DNA of 64,000 nucleotides, from assembly GCA_963693365.1 (NCBI GenBank), contig CAVNZM010000001.1, forward strand, positions 21,390,001 to 21,454,000, given 5' to 3'. The position numbers and the translations under genes were made by a program. Positions 34,913 through 58,838 of this stretch are shown here, piece after piece (within the stretch, counting starts at the first letter, position 1; every line of letters begins with the position of its first letter). The DNA is from Amoebidium appalachense (lineage: Eukaryota; Ichthyosporea). Below the pieces are notes generated by a model, which saw only the letters and a program-made list of their open reading frames with translations, made no database searches and was not told the DNA's origin.

Positions 34913-36472
34913 ATGGCACACGGCAAGCTCAACATGCTGCCGCCACTGGGCCCGGCCGAGGTGTCCGGCCTGGGCATGGACGGCTGGAGCCAGCTGCAGG
35001 CCGCTGTGGGCGAGGCTCTTGCCCAGCCCCCGGGCGAGGCCCCTGGGCAGGCGGCCCGGCTGACGCGCTATGGGGCCGTGCGGCAGGGGGGGCTGCTGCC
35101 GGTGCTGGGGGCAGCCTTTGGCCACGCCGACGGCAACAACACGCAGGCCGGCCACGGCACGGCTGTGCTGCAGCCCAGCACGGGCCGGCCGGCCAAGCGG
35201 CGGCGCACGGAGAGGGCGGGGGAGGACGACGGGGTGGGGGTGTGCTACCTGTGCGGCTGGGAGGGCTGCACGTACCGCGACACGCGATATGCGGCTGTGC
35301 GGGCGCACTACCGGCTGCACCAGCGCGACGGGCTGTGGGTGTGCGGCTGCATCGGCTGCCAGAGCACAAACCTGCTGGCCGGCAAGGCCCTCAACGACCC
35401 GGGCTCTCCCCCCGAGGTCCTGCCCCTGCCCCGGCCCGGCCGGCCACCCAAGGCGCGGCCCATCACGCCCTTCAAGTGCAGCAAGAAGGGCTGCGGGGCG
35501 TCGTTCAGTGAGCGGCGGCTGCTGGTGCTGCACAAGGCCGAGGCGCACGGGGCCATGGTGTATGCCTGCGAGCTGGTGGGCTGCGGCGAGGTGTTTGAGG
35601 TCGAGTACAAGCGCAAGCGCCACGCTGACACCCACCACGTCATCCCGCCCCTGGAGCACGTGTGCCCCCACGACGGCTGCGGGCTGCGCTTCGACACGGC
35701 GCTGGACCTGACGGAGCACAGCAGGGACCACGTGCCCGAGGGCGCGCCCGTGTGCACGTTCTACGGCTGTGCCGAGGTGGCCGCCAGCGAGGACGAGCTG
35801 TGCCGCCACCGCCTGGACGTGCACGCGGCCCGGCCGTACGTGTGCATGGCCCCGGGCTGCGGGCTGGCGTTTGGGCGCACACAGGAGCTGGCTGACCATG
35901 CGGCAGGGGCGCACGGCACGCAGGTGGACGGGGCGGGCGAGGAGGTGCGCACGTGCCGCTACCACGGCTGCTTCAAGGTGCTGGGCAGCACCAAGGACCT
36001 GCGCCGCCACCTGGCCCGCCACTCGGGCACCCGGCCCTACGTGTGCTCCGTGGCCGGCTGCGGCAAGGCCTTCGCCCTGCCGGCCGGCCTGCGCAGCCAC
36101 GAGGCGTCGCACGAGACAGGCGTGCGCAGTGCCTACCGCAAGGGCGCCAAGCCGGCGCCCACGGACCGGCCCTACGTGTGCACCTACGACGGCTGCGGCA
36201 AGGCCTATGCGCTGGGCGCCGAGCTGCGGGCGCACGAGCGGGCACACACCAAGCCGTTCTCGTGCGAGGTGTGCGGGGCGCGGTTCCGGTCCATGGCGCT
36301 GGTGCGCGAACACAGCAACGGCCACAGCAACCTGCGGCCCTTCAAGTGCGACGTCGAGCACTGCGGCGCGGCCTTCAACTACCGCAGCAACCTGCGCCTG
36401 CACCGCCGCGTGCATGCACGCACCCGCCAGCCGCCAGCGGCCCACGACCTGCCCACCCTGCCGTCAGCATGA
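34913..36472 (+). CDS. C2H2 zinc-finger protein, family member 3
   Basis: ATG 34913 opens a 519-residue frame ending at TGA 36470-36472. The ATG is two bases after CCCCGTGCAG, preceded by a long pyrimidine tract, so a 5' intron ending at 34910 is likely. The N-terminal 90 residues are non-finger. A PAKRRRTER nuclear-localisation-like motif lies near residue 97. The fingers begin with CGWEGC and HYRLH, include CTFYGCAEVA, CMAPGCGLAF, CRYHGCF and CSVAGCGKAF, and end with CGAAFNYRSNLRLHRRVH. The finger order corresponds to members 1 and 2, and the last finger is almost identical to that of member 2. It is probably a sequence-specific DNA-binding protein, with no target inferred. Overlapping long frames in other phases reflect about 70% GC. 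Confidence 0.92.
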   Translation: MAHGKLNMLPPLGPAEVSGLGMDGWSQLQAAVGEALAQPPGEAPGQAARLTRYGAVRQGGLLPVLGAAFGHADGNNTQAGHGTAVLQPSTGRPAKRRRTERAGEDDGVGVCYLCGWEGCTYRDTRYAAVRAHYRLHQRDGLWVCGCIGCQSTNLLAGKALNDPGSPPEVLPLPRPGRPPKARPITPFKCSKKGCGASFSERRLLVLHKAEAHGAMVYACELVGCGEVFEVEYKRKRHADTHHVIPPLEHVCPHDGCGLRFDTALDLTEHSRDHVPEGAPVCTFYGCAEVAASEDELCRHRLDVHAARPYVCMAPGCGLAFGRTQELADHAAGAHGTQVDGAGEEVRTCRYHGCFKVLGSTKDLRRHLARHSGTRPYVCSVAGCGKAFALPAGLRSHEASHETGVRSAYRKGAKPAPTDRPYVCTYDGCGKAYALGAELRAHERAHTKPFSCEVCGARFRSMALVREHSNGHSNLRPFKCDVEHCGAAFNYRSNLRLHRRVHARTRQPPAAHDLPTLPSA

Positions 36473-36477
36473 GGGCC

Positions 36478-37032
36478 TTAGATATACACGTAGGTAGATA
36501 TTCGCTCTGCATGGTAGGTAGATATTTGACCTGCATGGTAGGTGGATATGTGCCCTGCATGCATGGTAGGTAGATATTTGTCGTGAATGGTAGGTTAGAT
36601 ATTTGTTCTGCATGGTAGGTAGATATTTGCCCTGCATGGTAGGTAAGTATGTGCCCTGCAGATATTTGCCCTGCATGGTAGGTACAGGAGATATATGCGT
36701 AAGTAGATATGTGCCCTGCATGGTAGGTAGATATGTGCCCTGCAGATATGTTAGGTACAGCTGAAGTAGATATGTGCCCTGCATGGTAGGTACAGGAGAT
36801 ATATGCTGAAGTAGATATGTGCCCTGCATGGTAGGTACAGGAGATATATGCTGAAGTAGATATGTGCCCTGCATGGTAGGTACAGGAGATATATGCTGAA
36901 GTAGATATGTGCCCTGCATGGTAGGTACAGGAGATATATGCTGAAGTAGATATGTGCCCTGCATGGTAGGCACAGGAGATATATGCTGAAGTAGATATGT
37001 GCCCTGCATGGTAGGTAGATATGAGCCCTGCA
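36478..37032. repeat. Minisatellite starting right after the zinc-finger 3 stop
   Basis: Units of about 23 bp (GCATGGTAGGTAGATATTTG) pass into a 46-bp higher-order unit (CAGGAGATATATGCTGAAG joined to TAGATATGTGCCCTGCATGG) repeated about six times from 36665 to 37010. It probably lies in the 3' untranslated region. From 37033 to 37753 no other feature is seen besides short C runs near 37345 and 37386. Confidence 0.9.
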
Positions 37033-37753
37033 TGGGAGGCACTGCACATAGGCTTGAACGGTTTCTGGCTAAAGTTTGAACAGGTCTATATTTAGCTGGG
37101 TTGGTGTCACATGCACGACTGCGGCATGAAATACATCAGCAACAGTGCTGCCCAAGGGCATCCGTCATGCCCCATCGATAGTGTGGGTGCATTCAATATA
37201 AGCAGCCTGACACCCACTTGATCTTGTAGATATTGTTAACCACCCATAATGGGTGTCCAAAGTTAATTCGAAAATAAAGTATTCGAACGCACGCGCACAC
37301 ACATAGCAAGGCACGTTGTGCTTGGTTCTAAAATTGCGGCTTATTCCCCCCCCCCCCCCACCATCACCACCACAACCCCCCATCCCCCCCCCCCTAAATA
37401 AAAAAAAACCAAAAAAAACAACCACCTGAACACACCCTTAAAGAGTAGATAGCCGATCGGTTTCTGCCATTATGAAATCACCACGTATTCTTTCACTTTG
37501 TTTTCTTTTGCATGTAAAAATAGAAATTGATGAGAGATACACGTGTACACAGGGCCTTTGTACGTGACAATGAATATTTCCCATCCTTCTCCATACATTC
37601 TCCATACACGACTGTCCAATCAACGTTGCCATTCATTCATACATATATATACGGCTACATCATTGCACATGTGAGCAAAGCCAAAAAGGCCCAGGCCCGC
37701 CCAGCATCCCAACCCACGTGCAGCCACCAGGGCCATGCCCCCCGTCCACCCGG

Positions 37754-47565
<9,812 letters not shown>

Positions 47566-48061
47566 GTCTGCGGGTCTGGCCCCACGCGTACACCGTGCGG
47601 TAAGCACGGCAAGGGAGGCCACGTGTGGTTGCCACTACTTGGCTGTTCCTAACTAATTACTGCAGTGTTTTAGCCTTTAAGCTGTCGCCGTGTCTACTGG
47701 TTTACACGGTCTATGATAGATATCTTAGGAAACGGTGGGAGGACTGCCCTCATGTGCACACGTGTGTGGCTTATGTACTGCGATTTCCAGCACGGCCACA
47801 CACTACATATAAATTGGCCGGACGTACGACAAACAATGATGCGGTGCTTTTTTTGTAGTTTAGGGTTTTTTGTGGTTTAGGGTAAAAATAAAAAAGCACC
47901 ATCTGGTGAGCCTAAACCCCCCCCCCGCCTTTTTTTTTTGCCTGTCCCATCGCTATCGATGCATGTGCGGCAAGGCCTCCTAAAATATTTACTAACCCCA
48001 ACTTCAAGTTGCAGTTATGTACGTAACAGTATACGGACGGCGGGCGGCGGGCCCGGCGTCC

Positions 48062-49966
<1,905 letters not shown>

Positions 49967-50125
49967 CTGGATAGATTACGTCATAAAATCGCATTCCATT
50001 GTGCTCGTGGTATTTCGATTCACTGGATTCCGGCCCTAAAACGAGATGCCGGCACAGAACATGTATGTTGTTGTTTTTCGTTTATGTCTCGCTTTTTTTG
50101 GTTCAGTGACGGAGACATCGGTAAC

Positions 50126-50897
50126 ATGGCTGACGGCGGGACTGGCCCTATGGAGGGACCTGCTCCTCCTGAGCCTGGAATGGATAAGAAGAGGAGTAAC
50201 ATTGAATGGTCTGCGTAGCAACTTTAAAGTCGGTAACATATGCAGTGCTCCAGGCTGCAGAGGCAACTACGACGACCAAAACAAGGTTTTCGTTTACAAA
50301 TTCCCCAACCCAAACGACGGGCGCATTAAAAGCGAGACACTACGCGAAGAAACACGGAACCTTCTCAGTGCGTGGCTACGTGCTGTGCCAACTCGGAGGC
50401 AGTGGCCTGAGAACTTCGACCCGCACGGTGTTGCGCGGGTCTGTTGCCGTCGCTTTCCCGCCCATGACATCGTTAAAAAGGGTGGCAAAACGTGGCCTAG
50501 GCCAGGCGCCGTCCCGAGCATTTTTCCCAACTGCCCTAGTTACCTGAGCGCCCCTAAGGCTTCCGCGCCTCCTCGTACGGACCCGGAAGAGAGAGCCGCA
50601 AAGATGGAGAAGGTTCGGGCAAGGCAAGTCTTAGAGGAAGAGGCAGTAGCAAGGAAGCGCCAGAAGGAGATGTTCGCGTTCGACCAGCTTGTTGTCCGCT
50701 CCCTAGAAATAGTGGAGCGCCACGCTGGCTGGAGGGTTCAAGGCGTCGAAACGGAAATAGGCGAGGGGGCATCGGTGGTATTCTGGCTTCCAGGCATGCT
50801 TCTATGCAAACCATCATTCAGCGTTACCATGCGAGCGTCAGTAGTGATCAATAGTGACTCGACTTTTCGTTCAGCAGTTTACTCTCACACCCCATGA
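50126..50897 (+). CDS. THAP-domain protein
   Basis: THAP domains are C2CH zinc-binding DNA-binding modules found in animal transcription factors and P-element-like transposases. Visible landmarks are CAPGC or CSAPGC at the start, VFVYKFP, the conserved Trp in LLSAWLRAV, VCCRRF at the Cys-x2-His position, and AVPSIF, which matches the AVPTIF signature. The normally conserved His reads Arg, so zinc binding may be altered. The preferred model uses ATG 50126, a 37-nt intron at 50209-50245 (GT-AG, phase 2) and exon 50246-50897, giving 244 residues. The alternative is an unspliced frame open from about 50046 with a less convincing N-terminus. The region after the domain is Lys/Arg/Glu-rich and helical (MEKVRARQVLEEEAVARKRQ). 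No transposase catalytic domain follows, so it is either a host gene or a transposon remnant. Confidence 0.7.
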
Positions 50898-50945
50898 CAT
50901 ATACTAATCCGTCTCAGCAGATTAGCCTAAGTCTACGATCGAGAT

Positions 50946-50979
<34 letters not shown>

Positions 50980-51902
50980 GGCCCGGGTCACAGATCATCA
51001 AGATCAAGTCCGGGGCCTCAAGATAGCTGTGCAGCTGCGTGCATCATCTTGCCTCTGCCGGCGCAGGGCATTGGACCACGTCAGCCGGGACAGCCATCCA
51101 ATAGAATTCTAATTAGTGTGTAGGATAGATCGTAGGAGGACTTAGGAATGTCATTGTTCGGGCAGAAGCCCTTTTGTAAGGATTGGCAAGGTTTGATAGT
51201 ATACTATGTTGCCAAACGTATTTATAAATGTAGATGTAGAGGAAAGGGGGGGAGGGAGGGGGGGGGAGGATAGTATGAAATGTAGATTTAGACTCTGCGG
51301 TGCCACTAGGGGGAGGGTGAGGGGTGAGACTTGGATAAATATATTAGTTGAGTAGATCGACTTAGCTCGTGCAGGCGCACGATAAAAGTAGATCGGAATG
51401 TTAATGGAATGTGGCATCGTAGGGGGCCAGGTGATGATGATCTTGTAGGGCACGGCCTTGATGGCCTCAGTCGTTACTTAGACTCATTCCGTTCGGATCT
51501 AAGTGTGCCCGTCGGAGCCTGGTCTTAATAAACTTTAACGTTTTTTCTGTACACGTTCGTTCCTTTTCGTGTGTGTACACTTAGTAGAGTGCCGCGTCTC
51601 TAGTACACATATATTAGGATACGACACCCCAACCGTGCTTCCTTCCAATTACCTGACTCTAGCAGTGGGCAACATAAGTTGGGTGGCGACAGCATTGTCA
51701 GGCGACGAGCACACTGGACACATATGGAACGATCTTACTCGGTGCATCGAGCCTTTGTCCACACACCCTTCCCTCTCTCCTCCCTTTTTGGTGTTTGACC
51801 AAGATAATGCTGATCCTCTGACGGCGCCCGCCTCAAGAGGCAGACTGTAGGGGTCAGCATTATAATAGGTCAACAGCCGGGCTGTCACAACACGACTATG
51901 CT
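50898..51902. other. Intergenic, one G run and a possible exon
   Basis: G runs of about 32 lie at 50947-50979. 51600-51850 is open on the plus strand (NYLTLAVGNISWVATALSG) but starts without ATG and has no clear splice donor. It may be an exon of a gene ending at 52034. Confidence 0.35.
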
Positions 51903-52034
51903 ATGGAGGCGCTTGCGTCTGCCCAGTCGTTGTTGATTGCTGCAGGAAACCATTTCAAGGAGGACGGAGACGAGGATCGGGCCAAGCAGTGCTTCTTTCA
52001 GGCCGAGCAGGCACAACTTGTCATCTTCACTTGA
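51903..52034 (+). CDS. Small ORF or terminal exon, unknown
   Basis: A 43-codon frame, ATG 51903 to TGA 52032-52034, encodes an alanine-rich helical peptide (ALASAQSLLIAAGNHF, EDRAKQCFFQAEQAQLVIF). It could equally be a last exon beginning after CAACAG at about 51877. It lies between the THAP gene and the copia relic. The sequence looks coding, but no family is recognised. Confidence 0.35.
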   Translation: MEALASAQSLLIAAGNHFKEDGDEDRAKQCFFQAEQAQLVIFT

Positions 52035-52587
52035 TTCATAGCAAGACTTAGAAGTTGAGTTTTGTATTTGTTTATTAGTTTGTTGTAGTTTGTTTCCTTT
52101 TCCTTTCTTCTTTTCCTTTCTTTCCTTTCTGTTTCCGTGTACACCGATATCTTAGATCTGTGTACGCATCGACATACTTAGCTCGCGCACACGTATTGTC
52201 GTTTGTGTCAAAATCTATATATGTCATCCAATCAGATCTCGTTTGTATTTTCCCATATATAGTAACTTACATTCCTTTCCCATTCCTTTCTCACGGCGTA
52301 GCATTGTGCTATGTTCTCCAACTATTAGGAATAATTATATTTAGACGTGTTATGATAAGAACATGTATAAATGTATGTTGTGAACTAATAGTTACATAAG
52401 TGGTTTCATTTTGTTAAATGTTTCCGTGCTTTTATTAGAAGTTTCTTTCATTAGAGGATTGTATTCTATATTCTATGTGTCGATAGACATTTTGATCAAT
52501 ATATTTTACACTCATAGTTTTCGTCTTTCTGATTGGAAAATAGAGTTTTCGTTCTTTTGATTGGTTTATCGTTTTCACATTCCCAAG

Positions 52588-52615
52588 TATAAAAGGGACT
52601 TCGTCTTGGAATAAA
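52588..52615 (+). promoter_or_regulatory. LTR core promoter (TATA box) and AATAAA of copia relic 1
   Basis: TATAAAA at 52588-52594 is followed by AATAAA at 52610-52615, about 145 bases before the proposed LTR end (AACA at 52758). This order is that of a retrotransposon U3-R region. The second element has a comparable AATAAA at 60926-60931 with similar downstream sequence (CAGTCGT). Confidence 0.5.
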
Positions 52616-52833
52616 TATCAAGCAGTCGTATTCATTTCCTATGGTTCCAGAAATCGTTCCACCTCTCCGGTTGTGTTTCTCCCGTGTGTCTCTGTGTTGT
52701 GTATAACATAACACCCATCTGTGCTCTCTGCTTCTCCGTTTACCCACACAAAACAACAGGTTTACGGCCCCTTTGCACGCTAACACACAATCTTAACCCA
52801 ACCGCAAAATTTCTCATTCTTACTGCTTCAATC

Positions 52834-53806
52834 ATGACTGACAAACCGTCGTACATCAACCTTCCAATATGGAATCCGTCCGAGAAAAGAGACGAGAAAC
52901 GTCTTAATTATTTCGAGTGGGAGCCACTCATTCACCGGTTCATTAGAACTTCAACCATTGCCGAGAAATTCGTTGACGCTATCAAGAGGCCACAGTGGGT
53001 TGACGGCACTGAAGCCAACCAGTGGCTAGGCTACGCCACCAAGGACTCCTACAAGAAAGCTTCCGACCTCCTCGACCAGATCCTCAACCAGTCCGTCCAT
53101 CCGACCGAGCTCTACGACTCCGGCCGGATGCAAGACGGTGTCCACGGTGGAGAAGTCTCCCACAACCTGCGTATGGCGTATGTGGCAGAGAAGGAGGCCC
53201 GAGTCACCCAGATTCAAGTCACCTTCGAGGAGCTTGAACTACGAGACTACCCCAACGTCACAGCATACCTCACCCGTCTCCGTTGAACGTCTGGCTACGA
53301 CACTTGCCTGCCTCGACGAGCCCGTCCAGCACAAGGATGTCGTACGTAAGTTCTTCCTTCACCTCCGGAAGAACACGGCCCTGGTCTGCTCCGACATTGA
53401 ACGTCTGTGCTCCGACTACTGGATGAACAACAAGGCCTACCCGTCCTTCAACCAGCTCATCAGTGACATCCGAGGAGCTGAAATCCGTGCCGGCCTCATC
53501 GACGCAGGCACTGGTGCAACCGTCAACAACCGTCCCCTCCGTGCACTCCAGAGCAGAGTGTTCCCCCCGGTGATCTCCGTAACCGTATCCCTCGACGTGA
53601 GCATACACCTCACCGTTCCCCGTCCCGTTCCCGTGATCCTCGTCCGTCCTCCAAGTCACCCGGCCCCCGTTCAACTTCCCCTTACCACCGTGGTAACAGG
53701 GACAACCGTAACCGACAGCACAACATCAGCAATCTTGTTGCGGCATCCAAAAGCTGTCGTAAACTACCCGACGACATCGGAAACCCCTCAACACCTCCAA
53801 AACTAA
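52834..53806 (+). pseudogene. Copia gag, frameshifted
   Basis: The first frame, from ATG 52834, stops at 53286. Gag homology continues in the next frame from about 53275 (TLACLDEPVQHKDVVRKFF). A further -1 switch at the C6 run near 53563 opens an Arg/Ser-rich basic tail. The capsid-like region resembles the copia gag family in layout. Two frame changes and the missing pol make this an inactive relic. Confidence 0.7.
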
Positions 53807-53815
53807 CCCCAAATA

Positions 53816-55600
53816 CATATCATTGCTCCCCGACATCCAATGGATGTGTCGTAATATGCTCGATCCGATACCCGATGCACCAATGGATGTACATAGAACC
53901 CCGCGAGTGCATATCCAATGGGTGTGCAATGTAGCCATCTAACTGACGTGCAATAGATCCAACATACGACGTCCAGTCGGTGGGTATATGACGGCGGCCA
54001 GGGGGCATTCAGACAGTCGTAACACCGTCTACGGGAGGATCAGAACGGCACCCTGTGGACGATCTTATGCATGTCTATGGTTTGATGTAAAGCCATATAA
54101 CGGAGCACTGTAAACGCATCGAATGTATGGTATTAATACCATCTTGATCAAATACGTATGACTATCACATGTATGTCTATCGTTTGTTGTAAAGCAATGC
54201 AATGGAGCACTGCAAAACCATCCAGTTGATTATAAAAATAGATCGAAATCCAATCAACACATAATGGGAGAAATTGTAAACTTTACAATGTTGGGTAATC
54301 CACAACAGCCTATATATATAGTTGTCTGTATAGTAAAATGCTAGGACCGGTAGGTGCAACTTCCCATGAAATGGGAATGATTTACTGATGTCAAAAGGCA
54401 ATCGGCAAACACGGAGGCAAGATGCAAAGGGAAGGGAAGGGAAGGAAACACCAGTCGAACGCCGTCATTATAGCTCATCTCAGGTTTAAACCAAAACCCT
54501 GCCGGCACTGCCGACCTGCCTTCCAATCTTATTAAATGGACCGATTTCATATATGTACACAGGGAACCGGAGAATTATTCTAGCCGGCTTAGATACAAGC
54601 AAAATCGGCAGACAGGCCTGTGGTTTACCGTTTTCGATAGATCATACATGAGCTAACACATGCTTACATGCTTGCCGCGCGCCTATTTGTGCTTATAGGG
54701 TTACCAGGGTGTGCCAAATTTCACGAACCAACACCTGAAAATAAGAAGGGAAAACATGTGTCTGGAGATTGGGACAAGCAGAAGAGAAATGGATAACGGA
54801 CTCAGAACGAACGTCTATGGAATATAAAATCATGGTCAGGGGACTCTGAGAGTCTAATCCCCCCTGCAAGACACCTTCAAAATGCACTCATATGAAGAAG
54901 GTAAAACACATTCCCTGGACTCTGAGAGTCTACTTCTCCCTGCAGACACCATCGTAACGCACTCATAAGTGGAAAGAAAAACAGACTTCATGGATTCTGA
55001 GAGTCCATTTCCTAGAGCAGAACATACTAATCAACCACATATTGTAAATGCTCAAAATATCGACCAGACTTTGAAAGTACGGTGTGGTTTTGTATATGAA
55101 GTACACTGGGACCGTTTGAATTCATCGAAAGAAAACAGACAACACAACACACACACGAGTACTCCAACATTTAATTAAGACATACTACGAAATTTCCAGG
55201 GTGTCCGTTCCTACAAGCAAAAATAAAATTTGCCGAAATATATTCATAACAAGAAGAATCTCTCATTCATATAAGGTCGTTTAACACAATGGAGAGGCCA
55301 GGACTCTTTGTCGTAAGTCAACATATCTACACCGTGGAGGCAGTTTGCCATAACGAAGTATGGCAATTACGATTTCATTCCAAGGATAGCAATACCATAC
55401 GCATTCGTGTGAAGGTCTATTGACGGTCATTCGAGTTATAACAGACACCATACAGAATATTACTATCCCTTGCGAGGGTTTCCGAAGGATGGTATTTTTT
55501 TCTTGATGCTGTATATGGGTACCCTTGGTCGTTTTGCGGGGACTGGCACCTCCGTAGATGCTCGGCGCTTGTGTGTTTGTCCTGATGGGTAACGATACAA
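53816..55600. other. Intergenic, degenerate tandem duplications
   Basis: ATCCAATGGATGTG-like words recur at 53840-53925. A block of about 100 bp with ATGTCTATGG/CGTTTG and GGAGCACTG is duplicated at 54068-54225. From 54838 to 55020 a unit of about 75 bp with a palindromic core occurs three times. No gene is supported; an open minus-strand frame at 55281-55616 has no recognisable motif. Confidence 0.6.
54838..55020. repeat. Three tandem units each with GACTCTGAGAGTC palindrome
   Basis: GGACTCTGAGAGTCT, GGACTCTGAGAGTCT and GGATTCTGAGAGTCC occur about 75 bases apart, each followed by a CCTGCA-type or CCTAGAGCAG motif and CACTCATA. The palindromic core is the best conserved part of the unit. Confidence 0.75.
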
Positions 55601-55675
55601 CTTTAGTTACAACCAACCCTCAAAAATTCCTGCATACGTGCTTCATGAATTTCACACACACACTCACACAAGCTT

Positions 55676-55769
55676 TCTCTCTGTCACTCTCTCTCTTGCT
55701 GTCTATCTCTATCTCTATCTCCCTCTCTATCATCATCTCTTCTCCCCCTCTCACTCGCTGTCGCTCTCT

Positions 55770-55816
<47 letters not shown>

Positions 55817-55869
55817 TCTATCATCATCTCTTCTCCCCCTCTCACTCGCTGTCGCTCTCTCCCCCCCCC

Positions 55870-55941
<72 letters not shown>

Positions 55942-55985
55942 CCCTCCCCCCCCCCCCCCCTCCCCCCGTCTCTCTCTCTCCCTCT
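55676..55985. repeat. (CT)n microsatellite with internal duplication
   Basis: A block starting CTCTCTATCATCATCTCTTC and containing CACTCGCTGTCGC occurs twice (about 55722 and 55814), followed by about 65 bases of pure CT. Confidence 0.9.
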
Positions 55986-56152
55986 TAGCCCTACCTCCCT
56001 ATCTCCGAATCTCCCTATTTCACTCGGACATGCAAATGCACATACACTGCACAGAAAATGGCATAGACATTTGTCTCCCAAAAGCCCGTTTAGCATCACC
56101 ACAAACAGGCTATGGAAACAGGCTATGGAATAATGCCAGTCGAGATACGTAC

Positions 56153-56514
56153 CCGTCTTTGACATCCATCACGAGCGGTTCGTTTTCTAAATCACTTGAC
56201 ACGTCGTTTTGGAGACTGTTGGTGTCACCATCTGATTTGCTGGCCACACTGCCGGGGTTCTTGATGTTGTCGTTGTTGCTATTGCTCTCTGCGCTGTTGA
56301 TGTCTGCATTGTGAATGTCAGTCCGAGTTCAGAGCCAATGCTCAGATAATGATTCGAAATGATTTTGTTGGTGTGGGTGGGGAAGCCTCAGAAGGAGTTT
56401 GTAACTTCTTTCAAATCGAATATTTTATCACCATTGTCGTTTTTCTGCCCATACCCATAGGAAATGTGGAGGTGATGGTGGTTGTGGTGGTTGTGGTGGT
56501 TGTGGTGGTCTGGT

Positions 56515-56545
<31 letters not shown>

Positions 56546-56621
56546 GGGGATGCCATGTGGGGGGGGGGGGGGGGGGGGGCTCCCGTGCATGTCATTGGCC
56601 GTGTGCTGGTTTGTGTTTTTT

Positions 56622-56687
<66 letters not shown>

Positions 56688-57188
56688 TTGTGCATGTGCA
56701 TGTGCGTGTTCATGTGCATGTGCATGTGCATGTGTGGACGTCTGCCTCTGTGTACATGTTTAAATTATCTGCTTTAAAGTTCGGAAACGTATTGTTTTAG
56801 GGTTGATCAAATATGGGCCAGATATACATCGTAAGAATTGGGTAATAGATTAAATACCTTCGTTGTTGTGGTGACCGATAAAATCGAGGAGTTCTTGGGC
56901 AATATCCTCTTCCTCTTCTTCCTCCTCTTGGTCAATTCCCTCTTCCTCACTGTGGTCGCTGTCATCAGCATCCTCACTGTAATATTCATCGTCCTCACTT
57001 GAGTTGAGTGGGTCTGCATCAACCGGCTCCTCAGTGAATTCGTCTGCGGCCTGTGCATCTGTACCGTATATTGTTTTTGTGCAAGTGCGTGTGTGCGTGT
57101 GTGTGTGTGTGTGTGTGTGCATGTGTGAGGGGGGGGGGGGGGGGGAGGGTTTTATTTTTTCTTTTTTTCTTTTTATTTTTATTTTTTT

Positions 57189-57226
<38 letters not shown>

Positions 57227-57745
57227 CGTGGTGAGGAAACGTTTGACATATTATGAGATAGCATGACCGATTTGCCAATGGGGTAGACTATTGTAAGAGA
57301 GGTATTTTGTTGCTCAGCCTGAGAAAGAGACATAATGAAGGATAGAGTTGGTGGGTGGGTGTTGGTATGTACTGGGTAGTTTTCGAAGCGGAAACGCACG
57401 TCATGCAAAGATCTAAAACATTGACCATGCCATTCTGCAACAGTACCTGGCCTAACAGCACACACAATCAATCATCAGGGCAGGGTAGGCCACGGTTTGT
57501 GTATGAGGGGTTTTGTGTGTTTTTTTGAGGGGGGGGGGGGGGGGGGGGGGGGTTGTCAGTTCGGGGATGGTATTGGCCTAAGCAAGTTACACTAATCCTG
57601 TCCTTCAATCGTGTTCATTTTACCATTTTGCAAGATCAAGAAGCAAGAATGTCAGGAACAGGATTATAGGGTTATGGTTTTCTCTTTTTTTATTTATTTA
57701 TTTATTTAATTTTTTTATTATTTTATTTTATTTTGGGGTTTTTTT

Positions 57746-57780
<35 letters not shown>

Positions 57781-57919
57781 CCTCACCTGAATCGGGTGAG
57801 TCTGCACCATCCTGCTCCTCAGGGGATTCGTCTACGGCTGGTGCACCTATACGGTATAGTGTTTTTGCGCATGTGCGTGTGTGTGGGGGTGTGTGGGGGT
57901 GTGTGGGGGTGTGCGTGGT

Positions 57920-57950
<31 letters not shown>

Positions 57951-58098
57951 TTTGGCCGTGAGGAACTGTTTGACATATTATGAGATAGCATGAAGGGTTT
58001 GCTAATGGGGTAGACTATTTGTAGGAGACACAGATTGTCGCTGAAAGAAACACATTGGTGGGTGGTGGGATGGGATGTGGGTATGTTTTTTTTTTTTT

Positions 58099-58143
<45 letters not shown>

Positions 58144-58421
58144 TACAGACACAACATACAAGTAAACGAGGTACAGGATTCTAGGGTGTGTTTCCATGTT
58201 TTTGGGCCATAACAAAGTCCAGCAAAGTTTACGGGTCTATTGAATGACGATATGGAGAAGACACCGTGAAGGTGTTTGTGAGACTTGTGACTCGTGCCGG
58301 GCATAATTTTAAGTGCATGTATGCCTAGGGGTGGTGAGGGTTGAGGAGAGAGTTGAGGGGGGAAGGGGGTGGAGAAGGGGGGGGGGTGGGGGGTGGGGGT
58401 GGTGGTGGTGGTGGTGGTGGT

Positions 58422-58456
<35 letters not shown>

Positions 58457-58758
58457 GGGGGTATCAATCAACCTTTTGCCCTTTTCATGACAGAGTCGAT
58501 GATGTCTAATGCCGTCTTGTTGTATGACATATCCTTTCTGAACAAATTGCCCGTCCCAACCACCATCGGCAGCTCGATGATCTGAGTGTGATCCTTCTTG
58601 TCTTTTGTTGGGAGAAAGAATTTTGAGTCGAGGTTAAGGTGGCCTTCGGTCAAATACCACAGCACCTCGATCGTGCCGTCCTTGTGGACATTCAGAATCT
58701 GTTTATCGTGTGTGGGTGTGTGTATATGTGTATATTTTCGTTTTTTTTTTGTTTTTTT

Positions 58759-58790
<32 letters not shown>

Positions 58791-58807
58791 TTTTGTTCAG
58801 GGAGGAT

Positions 58808-58838
<31 letters not shown>

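Larger units (their letters stand above)
52060..53815 (+). mobile_element. Ty1/copia-type LTR retrotransposon relic, LTR plus gag only
   Basis: A pyrimidine-rich region, a TATA box, a probable LTR end (AACA, 52758) and a primer-site-like GGTTTACGGCCC (52759-52770) precede a gag frame at 52834. Leader and gag are related to the element starting near 61 kb, for example CCCTTTGCACGCT shortly before gag. Homology stops after the basic gag tail near 53815; no protease, integrase or RT follows. The 5' boundary was not located. Confidence 0.65.
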
